The notes: a model not told the origin generated them from the letters alone. DNA of 64,000 nucleotides from Haloarchaeobius amylolyticus (GCF_026616195.1 NZ_JANHDH010000002.1:186001-250000), one strand, 5' to 3'. Numbered from the stretch's first letter, positions 52,578 through 61,302 are shown. Translations and numbers: made by a program.

Positions 52578-53512
52578 CCAGTCAAGATACCGCCTTAGTT
52601 GGGGCTCTCCAGCCTTCAAATGAATCCAATTCAATTCTCAGGGCAGCCGTCTACGCACGAACATCGACCACCAGCCAAAAATATGGATACTCGATTGGTG
52701 AACAGGTCCGCCTGTGTGTTGACCGATGCCATCTACTCGGCTGGGAGGTTCACTACATCTTCCAGGACGAAGCCGAGAGTGGGAGTGATACGGACCGGCC
52801 AATGTTCCAACGGATGATTTCGATGGCTGAAGCCGATGCATTCGATGTCCTCGTCTTCTGGAAGCTGGATCGGTTTTCGAGATCGATCATGCACGCAGTC
52901 CAGCTTGAGAAACAATTCTCCGATATGGGACTCGCACTCCATAGCGTGACTGAGCAACTGGATACGACGAGCCCAGCCGGTAGATTCAATTTCAGGAATA
53001 TAGCCAACGCAGCCGAATTTGAGAGAGAACTAATCAAGCAACGAACGAAGATGGGTCACCTCGCCAGGGCGATGGAACACAAATGGCCGAATTCATCGCC
53101 ACCGCTCGGGTACGAGGTGCGCGAGGACGGATATCTAGAGGTCGTTCCCAGTGAAGCCACCCTTGTGAGACGGATATTCAGGGAGTACATAGAGCAAGAG
53201 TCCATGCCCGCTGTAGCGGAGGTATTAAACCAGGACCAGAGGTTCGGGAAAGGGAATATGCAGTGGACACCAAACTCGGTTGGTGCTATTCTCAGGAACC
53301 CCATTTACACTGGTGAATACTCGGTTCGGTCGGTCAGTGCAAGAGTAGATGAATATCGAATCTTGAGTGACGAACTTTTCCAGAAAGCAACGGATGTTCG
53401 GACTCGGTTTCAGACTTCGAACAACGCTCCCAAGCCTGCAATGGCAAAGCAGAGAAAACGAAGACTCGTGACCGAAGTTCTGGATAAATATCTTGAGTAC
53501 TTGGAGGACTGA
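52574..53512 (+). CDS. serine recombinase 1
   Basis: A 312-residue serine recombinase. The catalytic domain has AAVYARTSTTSQ (nucleophilic Ser in the YARxS region), SGSDTDRPMFQRMI, VLVFWKLDRFSRS. A recombinase domain (GYEVREDGYLEVVPSEATLVRRIF, then WTPNSVGAILRNPIY) follows. The length is shorter than large serine integrases because the C-terminal coiled-coil/zinc region is reduced. Overlaps TFB by four bases. Confidence 0.9.
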   Translation: MTSQDTALVGALQPSNESNSILRAAVYARTSTTSQKYGYSIGEQVRLCVDRCHLLGWEVHYIFQDEAESGSDTDRPMFQRMISMAEADAFDVLVFWKLDRFSRSIMHAVQLEKQFSDMGLALHSVTEQLDTTSPAGRFNFRNIANAAEFERELIKQRTKMGHLARAMEHKWPNSSPPLGYEVREDGYLEVVPSEATLVRRIFREYIEQESMPAVAEVLNQDQRFGKGNMQWTPNSVGAILRNPIYTGEYSVRSVSARVDEYRILSDELFQKATDVRTRFQTSNNAPKPAMAKQRKRRLVTEVLDKYLEYLED

Positions 53513-53541
53513 CCCTTGGTGGAATCAGTTTTGTATACTAC

Positions 53542-54393
53542 CTACATAGCAAACCAGTTTATTCTGCCCGATGGGAGAGGTTGAACCACAATTCTATTCG
53601 GTTCTGGCCACATCTTCACGCTGGTCTTTCTATCAGTAGGAGAAGACAAATCTAAGCCGTGGGCGAATGGTTTTGAGAATGTCCCGACAATTCTACTGTA
53701 GTTCTCGGATTCCGTGTTCTCGAGATAGCTCATGTCCTTCTCGAAGAAGACCCTGACATTACTCCTGTCACTGCTTAGTTGTTCGCCGCTCAAATCGAGA
53801 ACCACTACCAACTGTCCACCACGGGCAGCGAGCCGGGTTGCATACTTCTCCCCACCATTTAGGTTCAGGAGATCTTCGTCAGACCACGCCTGAGGAACTC
53901 CGATACGCAGTTGGTGAGAGTACCGGTTGGTGTTCTTCGCCAGTCGAGTATAGAATGGCTTGGCAAGTTTTCGTACATCATCGTAGCACACTGGTCTTAC
54001 CGGGGGATTCAATGATAGGGTGAGCTCTTTCTGTAGATGAGTCTTGAATTTTACTTCAGCTCCACCTGTCTCCACAAGGTCAAAGAGCCCAGATTCAACG
54101 GCGAACTCCTTAGGGAAGCGTAATAGCGTTGTATTACACTTCCCAGTTTGTGAAAGGTTCCGCTCATTCGCCCAACCACCTAATCCTGGGTAGAGGTCGA
54201 ACACTATTTCACCATCCTGTAGGGTCGGCCTGAATGCGATTGGATCACCACCTTCCAACTCGTGGAACTCAACCAGATCGGAGGGTACGGTTACCTCAAC
54301 GCGCTCACCGCTAGCGCGGAGTTTCATCTCGTAATCCGGCATGGTGACCCTCTCGGCTGGGTTCATGCTCTCTATGTCAGTCACCATTCCCAC
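53542..54393 (-). CDS. AbrB/SpoVT-like hypothetical protein
   Basis: A 283-residue protein. MKLRASGERVEVTVPSDLVEFHELEGGDPIAF near the N-terminus resembles an AbrB/SpoVT-type swapped-hairpin domain. The rest is beta-rich without a recognised domain. The start is either ATG 54,393 or the next ATG at 54,387; both overlap the upstream recombinase gene by a few codons, so they are coupled. The role may be a cofactor or regulator of recombination. Confidence 0.5.
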   Translation of the reverse strand: MGMVTDIESMNPAERVTMPDYEMKLRASGERVEVTVPSDLVEFHELEGGDPIAFRPTLQDGEIVFDLYPGLGGWANERNLSQTGKCNTTLLRFPKEFAVESGLFDLVETGGAEVKFKTHLQKELTLSLNPPVRPVCYDDVRKLAKPFYTRLAKNTNRYSHQLRIGVPQAWSDEDLLNLNGGEKYATRLAARGGQLVVVLDLSGEQLSSDRSNVRVFFEKDMSYLENTESENYSRIVGTFSKPFAHGLDLSSPTDRKTSVKMWPEPNRIVVQPLPSGRINWFAM

Positions 54394-55576
54394 CGTAATG
54401 TTTGAAATCAGATAGCTCTGATTCTAGCCGCCTGAGTTCCCTCTTTTTCGGGAATAGCCGCTCGTTCCCGCAGTCGCTACAGCGGTAGTAGTGACTGAGC
54501 CGTTCGGGGTCTTCCGGAGTCCCGTTTTTAGTCATCGGTTGACCACAATTGGGACACCGCAGGGTCATCTCTGGAAAGGTAATCAGCGCCGGAACTGATT
54601 CCATAGTACCTTCCAGTTTCTCTAACCCTCTCTGAGTGTCGTCAACTCCGTTCAGTTCGTCCAGCCTCTCAATTTTTCGCTGTGCCATCTCGAAGAGGTC
54701 ATCACTGACAATCACGAGCTCACGCTCGTACTTCGTTTCCGCGAACAAATTGGTAGATAGGCCACAGGTGTCCATGATCACCGCAATCGCCCATCCGACG
54801 TAGATCTCATTGGAGACAATCTCCTTAACTTGGGACGTCGTGAAATCCTGTCTTGGGAATGCCTCAGCGGTTTCTGTGTAAGCTCTGGAAGGAGTTGCAC
54901 TGACGAAGGTGCCGAATATCTTCCTCACATTGGCCGCGGCAGACATCTTCGGACGGATCCAGCCTTGATTCGTAGATTCGTAGCCGTAGGGTGGTTTGTC
55001 GTAGACTGCGTTCCAGTTTTTGTTCTTGAAGCTCTGGATAACTCCCCTTTGAGCGGATTCGCTGCGAGACTCGTTCGTGCGCTGTGCTTCTCCGGCCTGA
55101 GTGATGATTATCGGTCTGTGTTCGTGTTTCGCGAAATCCAGCTCCTTGAATCGATTCGTGACCAGTTTAACTCCGAATTCTGTTCGCAGCCTACCGATGA
55201 GGTTTATGGTCTTCAGAGCGTCTCGTCCGAGGCGGTTTATTCTAGTTACAACCAGATAGTCGACTTCGTACTCATCCACGAGCTTGAGTATCTCTTTGAT
55301 ACCTGGTCTGTCGAAGTCACTCCCCGATAGACCTGCGTCTGTGATTAGTTCTTCCTTCAAGGAGATGTTCATCTCGTTGCAGAGACGTTCAATTTGGTCT
55401 TGCTGTGAATCAAGACTCCGCCCCTCTTTTGCCTGTTCCTCGCTGCTGACTCTCCTGTAGGCGATTCCTTGCCTATCATCCCAATCTTTGTGGTGCGAGT
55501 CTTCGAAGCGTTCTGGGTCTATATTTCGATACTTCTGAATCGGATTTTCGACTGGCTGATCGGTGTTAGAACTCAT
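54377..55576 (-). CDS. serine recombinase 2
   Basis: A 399-residue recombinase: AYRRVSSEEQAKEGRSLDSQ (catalytic Ser), GLSGSDFDRPGIKEIL, LVVTRINRLGRDAL. A recombinase domain follows (PPYGYESTNQGW, then FTTSQVKEIVSNEIYVG), and a zinc-ribbon pair (CPNCGQPM and CSDCGNERL). It is more complete than recombinase 1. The hairpin at 55,709-55,792 lies upstream of its operon and may be a binding site. Confidence 0.9.
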   Translation of the reverse strand: MSSNTDQPVENPIQKYRNIDPERFEDSHHKDWDDRQGIAYRRVSSEEQAKEGRSLDSQQDQIERLCNEMNISLKEELITDAGLSGSDFDRPGIKEILKLVDEYEVDYLVVTRINRLGRDALKTINLIGRLRTEFGVKLVTNRFKELDFAKHEHRPIIITQAGEAQRTNESRSESAQRGVIQSFKNKNWNAVYDKPPYGYESTNQGWIRPKMSAAANVRKIFGTFVSATPSRAYTETAEAFPRQDFTTSQVKEIVSNEIYVGWAIAVIMDTCGLSTNLFAETKYERELVIVSDDLFEMAQRKIERLDELNGVDDTQRGLEKLEGTMESVPALITFPEMTLRCPNCGQPMTKNGTPEDPERLSHYYRCSDCGNERLFPKKRELRRLESELSDFKHYGGNGD

Positions 55577-55751
55577 GATTGTTCTCTATCTGCCGCAAGA
55601 TTTTCTGATCGCTCTGTTCCACTGTTTGGGGGTCTGATTGAGCAACCCTCCAGAAACGCCGCGATATTTCGGCTGTAATCAGTGAGTTTCCAGACCCCCA
55701 CTTAAATTCTCTTCGCAGAATGGCCGTTCCACCTCTGGTTGACACGGCCAT
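55566..55751 (-). CDS. small basic protein before serine recombinase 2
   Basis: A 61-residue product from ATG 55,751. It is basic (STRGGTAILRREFKW, then ISRRFWRVAQ) and overlaps the recombinase start by 11 bases. A longer upstream frame (to 55,847) is less likely. It could be a recombination directionality or DNA-binding factor, but no motif proves this. Confidence 0.45.
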   Translation of the reverse strand: MAVSTRGGTAILRREFKWGSGNSLITAEISRRFWRVAQSDPQTVEQSDQKILRQIENNHEF

Positions 55752-55792
55752 GGCTTTGTCCACCAGAGCTCGGGTATTTCCTCTGCGAAGAG
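55709..55792. repeat. nested inverted repeats at the recombinase promoter
   Basis: Outer arms ctcttcgcaga (55,709-55,719) and tctgcgaagag (55,782-55,792) are perfect. Inner arms ctctggt (55,733-55,739) and accagag (55,762-55,768) are also perfect, around a central ccatgg. The structure covers the start of the small basic gene. It may be a recombination (res or att) site, an autoregulatory operator, or an RNA hairpin; sequence alone cannot decide. Confidence 0.65.
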
Positions 55793-56041
55793 ACGGTACT
55801 CGAGGTTGGTCAACCGAACCGAATCGACTGTGGAGTATAGCAACCATCCCCGTGGGAACATATCCACCACAGAGAACACTTCAACCTTGCTACAACTGTT
55901 GGGTTATTCAGTCAATTATTGGAAAATATATTCCTATACCTGGTATAAGTGGAAGGACTCGAAAGAACTTTTTCAGATGGGGCCGCATTGAGAGCAGATT
56001 CTCCGATTTCTCAAGTATACCTCAAACGGTGGTGTCATTCA

Positions 56042-56272
56042 TTGAATAAAAACCTCCCCGATGGAGATGTCGGAGGGTCTAGCAGACGGATAGAACTTCC
56101 CTCCGGTGAAAATGGAACCACCCTCGGTGTATGTCTCTACCTGACTCTCGATGAGCTCCGAGAACTTGGCGTCGAAGTTGATGGAGCAGATTATCTTAAA
56201 CTCTCTGTCGATGGTGAGACTCAACGAATAGAGCTGTCAAGGTGTTCAGAGGAGGTGGAGGCGAATGAGTAA
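56042..56272 (+). CDS. small hypothetical protein, first of a coupled chain
   Basis: Taken from a TTG at 56,042, giving about 76 residues; the ATG at 55,949 is an alternative with a less convincing N-terminus. The region SSRRIELPSGENGTTLGVCLYLTLDELRELG may be a small beta-helix DNA-binding or antitoxin-like domain. The stop overlaps the next ATG by 8 bases (ATGAGTAA). No family recognised. Confidence 0.4.
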   Translation: MNKNLPDGDVGGSSRRIELPSGENGTTLGVCLYLTLDELRELGVEVDGADYLKLSVDGETQRIELSRCSEEVEANE

Positions 56273-56390
56273 ATACTCATTTGGAAGAGAGCAACAATCG
56301 GTGCTTGATTTTGTCCTCCAACTTCTTCTTGAACCTCGAACTCTGATGGGGCATATCTGCTACAGAACTTTGGGTGAACGCCATGACTAA
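56265..56390 (+). CDS. 41-residue ORF in a coupled chain
   Basis: The ATG is inside the preceding stop region (ATGAGTAA) and its stop overlaps the next gene's ATG by 8 bases (ATGACTAA). It reads MSKYSFGREQQSVLDFVLQL and a short basic end. It is supported mainly by this repeated overlap geometry. Confidence 0.4.
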   Translation: MSKYSFGREQQSVLDFVLQLLLEPRTLMGHICYRTLGERHD

Positions 56391-56835
56391 CGTGGGTGAG
56401 GATACCCAGCCGACGATGTGTTATCCTCAGAAGGCTCAGCACGCAAAATGGAAGCAGTTAGCGGATGAAAGAGGATACAAGAGCCTATCCCGCTTTATAA
56501 TCCAGAATGTAGAGCGAGGCTACAAGAATCTCAATTTGAACTTGAGAAATGGTTCAGACGAACTTCGCAAGCAGCGAAACGACCTGAAACGGGAACTGGA
56601 CCAGACTCGATTACGACTCCAAGAAGTCGAAGAGCAACTCTATCGTGGAGAGCGTGAGTCGGTGCTTGAATTCTTGGAACACCAATCAGGAGGTGCAACC
56701 TTCCCTGAGCTAGTACAGCACATCATCGACGATGCTCCAGTCCGCGTCGCTGAACTGGTTGACCAACTTGATGGAGACGAGATCGAGTATGTCGACGGTG
56801 AATACAGGCTCGTTGGGGGTACTGGCGATGACTGA
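56383..56835 (+). CDS. coiled-coil/winged-helix element protein
   Basis: A 150-residue protein from ATG 56,383. N-terminal KWKQLADERGYKSLSRFIIQNVERG may be ribbon-helix-helix-like. A coiled coil (DDLK-type, about residues 70-95) and a winged-helix-like C-terminus (EFLEHQSGGATFPELVQHII) follow. It probably belongs to plasmid or integrase accessory factors. Its stop overlaps the next ATG by 8 bases. Confidence 0.55.
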   Translation: MTNVGEDTQPTMCYPQKAQHAKWKQLADERGYKSLSRFIIQNVERGYKNLNLNLRNGSDELRKQRNDLKRELDQTRLRLQEVEEQLYRGERESVLEFLEHQSGGATFPELVQHIIDDAPVRVAELVDQLDGDEIEYVDGEYRLVGGTGDD

Positions 56836-57301
56836 AACTGGTCGGTGGATCCCAGTCGATCCGACAATTCGCGCTGGAATGTACAAATTAATCGACCAAG
56901 TGCCTGACCACCACCGACTACGTGTCTATCAAAATGAGTTCGAAAACCGGGATACGTGGCGGGCGTATCTGGCGACTCGTTCTTGGAATGAATCTGCCAC
57001 CCCCGGGCGGAGAAGATATCTGGCTCGTGCTGAGGAGCGGTGGAAGTCGTTCATGCAGTCGAGAGAACGCCACCATGCACTCTGCACACCTGCTGACGCA
57101 GACGCGTACGCGCAGAAACTCATCGAAGAATTTGACGTAACCCTCGAGACTGCAGCGAGGTACTGGGGAGACGTCGAGAAGTTCTACCGGTGGATGTTCC
57201 ATCACACGGACTATCCTCATCGGTACCACCCGTTCGTCATGGCTGCAGCCGCCTACGAACCGAGTCGAGCATTGTGGGAAGAGAAGGTGACACGAGGATG
57301 A
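56828..57301 (+). CDS. SAM-like N-terminal integrase protein
   Basis: A 157-residue protein from ATG 56,828. TWRAYLATRSWNESATPGRR, WKSFMQSRERHH and TAARYWGDVEKFYRWMFHHT have the character of the integrase core-binding (SAM-like) domain. The catalytic domain is missing, and the gene overlaps the tyrosine recombinase by four bases. It may act as an accessory DNA-binding subunit of that enzyme. Confidence 0.6.
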   Translation: MTETGRWIPVDPTIRAGMYKLIDQVPDHHRLRVYQNEFENRDTWRAYLATRSWNESATPGRRRYLARAEERWKSFMQSRERHHALCTPADADAYAQKLIEEFDVTLETAARYWGDVEKFYRWMFHHTDYPHRYHPFVMAAAAYEPSRALWEEKVTRG

Positions 57302-58398
57302 CTCTCCCCAATACCGACGACGAGATCTCGCGAATAGCAACAGCATTCGGTCGAGACCCGGACCCCCTCACGAAGTACGAGGGACAGTTCGAACAGCTGG
57401 CGGTCGACCCATTGGACGCGTACTTCGACCGCGTCCTCATGGCGAAGGACCCAACTGAGTCTACCCAGAAGAACTACCAGTACTCGTTCGACCAGTGGCG
57501 GGAGTTCATGCAAGAGGTTGACCGCCATTTCGCCTGTCCGAGCAATACCCACGTGAGAGGGTTCATCGAGTACCTTCTCCAGGACCGAGAAAACAGCATC
57601 TCGACGACCAAGCGCAAGGTTGGGAACGTCAATCGTGCGTACGAGTGGTGGCAGGAACACCACGCCTTTCCTCACCCGGGCGACTACAACCCGTTCCGAA
57701 TCGCACTTCGTGAAGCTGACTTGGGGAGGAAGAATGAGGAGCTGAAGCACCCTCCGATATCGATATCTGAACTTCGCTCCGTTATTGCTGACTGTACCAA
57801 CGTTCGCGAACGGCTGTTCCTGGTCTGGCAGCTGAAGTTCGGCCTTCGCGTGGGTGAGTTACTGAACATCCGGCTCGAGGACATCGCGATTGCACACTCC
57901 GGGCTCAAAGAGTGGTACCCAGAAATCGGGACCGCGGATGCGCTTGCGGGATACGAGAACGCGCTCTATATCCCGTCGAAATACGAGCGTGAAGGCAACA
58001 AGTCGTCCCGACCTCGGATTCTACCGATCGACGACGAAGCGAAGCGCGTGTTGATGCAGTACCTTCCTACCCGTCCAACTGTGGAAGAGCCGTGGCTGAT
58101 ACTGAGCAAGCGGACGTACGAGAAAATCGAGCGAGGAGATGCTGTGAACACAGTGTGGAAAGAGCACTTCTCGGAATTCAATGATCTGGAGGGCTATCGG
58201 AACATTACATCGCACTACGGACGGCACTACTTCACGAGCTACTGGAAACTGAAAGAGAATATTCCGCGGGAGCTAGTCCAGTATATGCGTGGGGACAAGC
58301 TAGGTGCTGGAGAAGGTGAGTCGATTGACGAGTATCTCACCGCTCACTATCAGGACATCCGCAGTCTCTACCGAGATAAGATATTCCACCTGCTCTGA
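57298..58398 (+). CDS. tyrosine recombinase/integrase
   Basis: A 366-residue protein. A SAM-like domain (STQKNYQYSFDQWREFMQEV) precedes the catalytic domain: the first Arg in QLKFGLRVGELLNIR, the HxxR box HYGRHYF, and a candidate nucleophilic Tyr in DEYLTAHYQ. It is the only tyrosine integrase in the window, and the best candidate for the att-like repeats. It is coupled to the SAM-like protein upstream. Confidence 0.88.
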   Translation: MTLPNTDDEISRIATAFGRDPDPLTKYEGQFEQLAVDPLDAYFDRVLMAKDPTESTQKNYQYSFDQWREFMQEVDRHFACPSNTHVRGFIEYLLQDRENSISTTKRKVGNVNRAYEWWQEHHAFPHPGDYNPFRIALREADLGRKNEELKHPPISISELRSVIADCTNVRERLFLVWQLKFGLRVGELLNIRLEDIAIAHSGLKEWYPEIGTADALAGYENALYIPSKYEREGNKSSRPRILPIDDEAKRVLMQYLPTRPTVEEPWLILSKRTYEKIERGDAVNTVWKEHFSEFNDLEGYRNITSHYGRHYFTSYWKLKENIPRELVQYMRGDKLGAGEGESIDEYLTAHYQDIRSLYRDKIFHLL

Positions 58399-58599
58399 TC
58401 AAAATCAGGTGTGAGTATCTACTCGGGGTCGGGACTGAAGTAAGGGGCCAGGGAAGAACGGCGTGGATTGTTCATTTTTGGCACAACAAACGCACCGACG
58501 ACGCTCCTGACCCGTATAGAACGTTGACAGAACTGCAAATATGACTTTTGGATTGGAATTACCGGTAGAACCACTCTGCTCTCGTTTCTCCCAAATTCA

Positions 58600-59921
58600 T
58601 TAATCTTTGATATTCACCCGAGCTTCATCCAGAATTTCATCGACGATGTCTGCGATCTCGAGGTATTCCTTAAACGCGACTACGAGTGTTTTGAAATAGC
58701 TCTCAGGAAGCCCCGACTGGTCGACATCATACGTTTTCTGCATATAATCGCGCTTGTTCCCTTTGTTCGTGATTCCCTTCTCGTCCAACAGTGGCTCAAG
58801 CTTGGACTGCCATTGTTCGCTATTGTAGAGCTGATGGAATTCGTCCCGTAGCGGGACGTTGGTTGGACAACGGAGTCTGTACGTAAGCTGCCCCTGACTG
58901 AACGATTGCTCGCTTCGAATGAGGTGGTTGAAATGGAGTCTGAGGCCGGAGTAACCATTCGTTTCTTCGGCGACGTTAGTCGGCTCTAAATTCTCATCGT
59001 TGAGGTACCAGCCATGTTTGAATATACACCCATATTCGCGTGGCTCACAACGGATCATCCACTCTTCGCTCCACAGATCGTCGCTCAGCTGTTTCTGGAA
59101 CTGTTCGGGCCACTCTTCGACTGAGCGCTGGCGGAGCTTTTCTGCGGCTTCTAGAAGCTCGTCGAAGTCGCTCCTGTATTCGCTGAGAAGTCGCACCTTC
59201 TCCTTCTGAGTTTGTGTAAAATCGTTGTCTTCCATGCTGGTCACCGTGATTATCGTCGACAGAAAGTCGTTGAGCTGGCTGACGCTCCGCTCTGGGTACT
59301 GACCGTGGGATCGATGCAGTTCCTCGTGAAAGGCATCCACAACGTGTCGCCAGTACAGTCTTCGAACCGTTCCGCAGCCGAGTCAGATGCGTGTGCCTTC
59401 GACAGAAACACGTAGTGGTGTCCATCTTGGGGGTACTCGCTCTTCTCTTCGTTACCGATATGCTTGTCTTGGATGTAGCGTTGAGTCTGCCTCTCTCCTT
59501 CTGAGGCATCCACCTTCGACTCGATGCAGACGAACCACTTCTCGGGTGCACGAATTACGATGTCGAGTCGATTATTCTGAGGTGAGGTGACTTCCGTGTC
59601 GACCCGAACCCTCTCAATGTCTCTGTGGATATAGTCTATTGAACTTCCAGTTTCTTCGCTCACTGTATCCAAGAAGCGCTTGAGTAGGTCGGCATCGAAC
59701 CCATGTGGTTCAGACGGGTCGAGGAAGTACGCCAGAAGTGTATTCCATTGCTGTTCCGCTCTCATCGAGCCAAGGATTCGAAGCGTTGATTTCGGTGGTT
59801 CTGATACCTCGGGTATTGCCTCGAGTGATGCTCGGAATTCGCGTAACCGGTCATCCAGTTTGTCACCCGCTGGCATGACCCTACGAAGATAGCGGAAGGT
59901 CATAAAATCATCCCCCTGCAC
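58600..59921 (-). pseudogene. PD-(D/E)XK nuclease-like gene with frameshift
   Basis: Minus-strand ATGs at 59,921, 59,903 or 59,876 open a frame with LDIVIRAPEKWFVCIESKVDASEGE, a D/ExK nuclease core. Near 59,358 the frame breaks: GDTLWMPF in the first frame versus WRHVVDAFHEELHRSHGQ in the second, which then runs to a stop at 58,600. The joined protein would be about 440 residues, as in PD-(D/E)XK_9-type proteins. It is either a broken gene, a sequencing slip or a programmed shift. Confidence 0.65.
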
Positions 59922-60151
59922 GTCCTGAGGGGGGCTGTACTCGGGCTTTCATCGATTTGATTTCCACCTTTTTAGTGCAGCCACTGAAACCCACTCAGAG
60001 TCTGCCAGAAGCGGCGTGCTGATTAGAGAGGATGTAGTCAGCAATGGAAGCTCGGTTGTTCCGGCTTCGAGTCGCTGAATGCGCCGACAGACCTGGAATG
60101 CAAATCCCTCGACACGGAGGCTTTTTTACACAGGAATAAAATCCGCTACAC

Positions 60152-60346
60152 ATGACGTTTCAATCCGAGTCGGTGTCCGGGTTCGTCTCCCGATTCGGGC
60201 TGCAACTTCCGGTGGTTATCGTCGTCGTTGGGGCAGTCACGGCCTCGTCACTGTACTTTTCGGTGATTGTGGCTGCGGCCGTCGGCCTCTTCGTCGGGAC
60301 TTTCGTCGCCTTACTCGTCGCTGTTCTTGCAACGTTTGTCGGATAA
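60152..60346 (+). CDS. small two-TM membrane protein
   Basis: A 64-residue protein with helices LPVVIVVVGAVTASSLYFSV and VGLFVGTFVALLVAVLA. It is a common type on haloarchaeal elements, but no family or role was recognised. Confidence 0.5.
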   Translation: MTFQSESVSGFVSRFGLQLPVVIVVVGAVTASSLYFSVIVAAAVGLFVGTFVALLVAVLATFVG

Positions 60347-60446
60347 TCCGACCAACACACGCGAGTTATCCCTGCCACGTTGATGCGCTGTATCTACCAA
60401 CTCGGATGATCGAAGGCGCAGAGATCTCTCATGGCCGATTCGCGCG

Positions 60447-60461
60447 CTGTATTCAGCACGG
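60447..60461. repeat. 15-base direct repeat, left copy
   Basis: The phrase ctgtattcagcacgg occurs here and again at 61,162-61,176, on both sides of the 60.6-kb nuclease-like gene, each preceded by a gcgc-containing stretch. It may mark insertion of a short cassette. The right copy belongs to a hairpin. Confidence 0.5.
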
Positions 60462-60605
60462 CCCGTTCGAACTACTCGGGTTGTGTCATGAACCTCGTGA
60501 CCGACTTAGAGGATGGATTCTGAAAAAGGGTTCTGCTAGTTCATACTATTCTCCTCTTTGTCATGATGGGTCAGAACTTATTACCACCCTGTTAGATTAT
60601 TGGAT

Positions 60606-61130
60606 ATGCCACCGACATCGAGCGCTGTGGAAAGCGCTGTTGCAAGGTCTCTCAATAAATTGTTGGACGGAGATGGGGATAGGAAGCTACTAGTTAACGA
60701 TGCTAATGAGCGAAGTATCAGCCATAGGCTTGCGATGTACTTAGAACAAGAAGTTGAAGCCTTTGAGATGGATTATGACGTTGATGTAGAATACAATAGA
60801 GTCACCAAAGAAAACGGAGCGACGGTGGATTCGAAGAAACGAGTTCGTTATGACAAACTACCTGATGAGTGCCAAGGGAGAAAAATAGAGGTTGATGATA
60901 CGAATGCCCAGACAGTTTTTCCAGACATTGTCGTTCATAAGAGAGGTTCCAGCGACCACAACCTTCTGGTTATAGAAATTAAGAAAACGTCCTCCTCTGA
61001 TTCGGGGAAGTGCGACAAGGAGAAAATTAAGCGCTTCCGTGCCGATATCGGGTATGAGAATGGGCTTTTCCTACGGCTGAAAGTTGGTGATGACCCTGAT
61101 ATTGACGATTGCGATTGGTTTACCGAATAG
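60606..61130 (+). CDS. PD-(D/E)XK-like nuclease protein
   Basis: A 174-residue protein from ATG 60,606. FPDIVVHKRGSSDHN followed by LLVIEIKKTSSS is the D..ExK core of PD-(D/E)XK enzymes. N-terminal half is helical. It may be a small restriction-type nuclease of module C. It lies between two copies of a short direct repeat and ends just before a hairpin. Confidence 0.65.
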   Translation: MPPTSSAVESAVARSLNKLLDGDGDRKLLVNDANERSISHRLAMYLEQEVEAFEMDYDVDVEYNRVTKENGATVDSKKRVRYDKLPDECQGRKIEVDDTNAQTVFPDIVVHKRGSSDHNLLVIEIKKTSSSDSGKCDKEKIKRFRADIGYENGLFLRLKVGDDPDIDDCDWFTE

Positions 61131-61146
61131 AATATCCGTTGAATCT

Positions 61147-61173
61147 TGCTGAATATGCGCTCTGTATTCAGCA
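61147..61173. terminator. 9-bp hairpin after the 60.6-kb nuclease gene
   Basis: Arms tgctgaata (61,147-61,155) and tattcagca (61,165-61,173) are perfect, with a 9-base loop. It starts 16 bases after the stop of the nuclease-like gene. Its right arm contains the 15-base direct repeat. Termination or mRNA-end formation is possible; an element-associated motif is equally possible. Confidence 0.45.
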
Positions 61174-61271
61174 CGGACCACGGAATTTGTTACCTTCTAC
61201 AGAATTGAACAGAGCACTAATCCCTACCAGAAAGATACCCGAAATCAGTCCTCTGCTAATAGAAACAGTCC

Positions 61272-61302
61272 CTCGGAGGGGGTAACTGTCGTCACTGCCA
61301 CC
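61272..61302. repeat. att-like repeat, copy 4 (right island boundary)
   Basis: The core ctcggaggggg matches copy 1, and the right part taactgtcgtcactgccacc matches copy 3 (taaccgtcatcatagccacc). The left arm found in copies 1-3 is absent, as expected of an attR. Core G+C resumes directly to the right. Confidence 0.7.
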
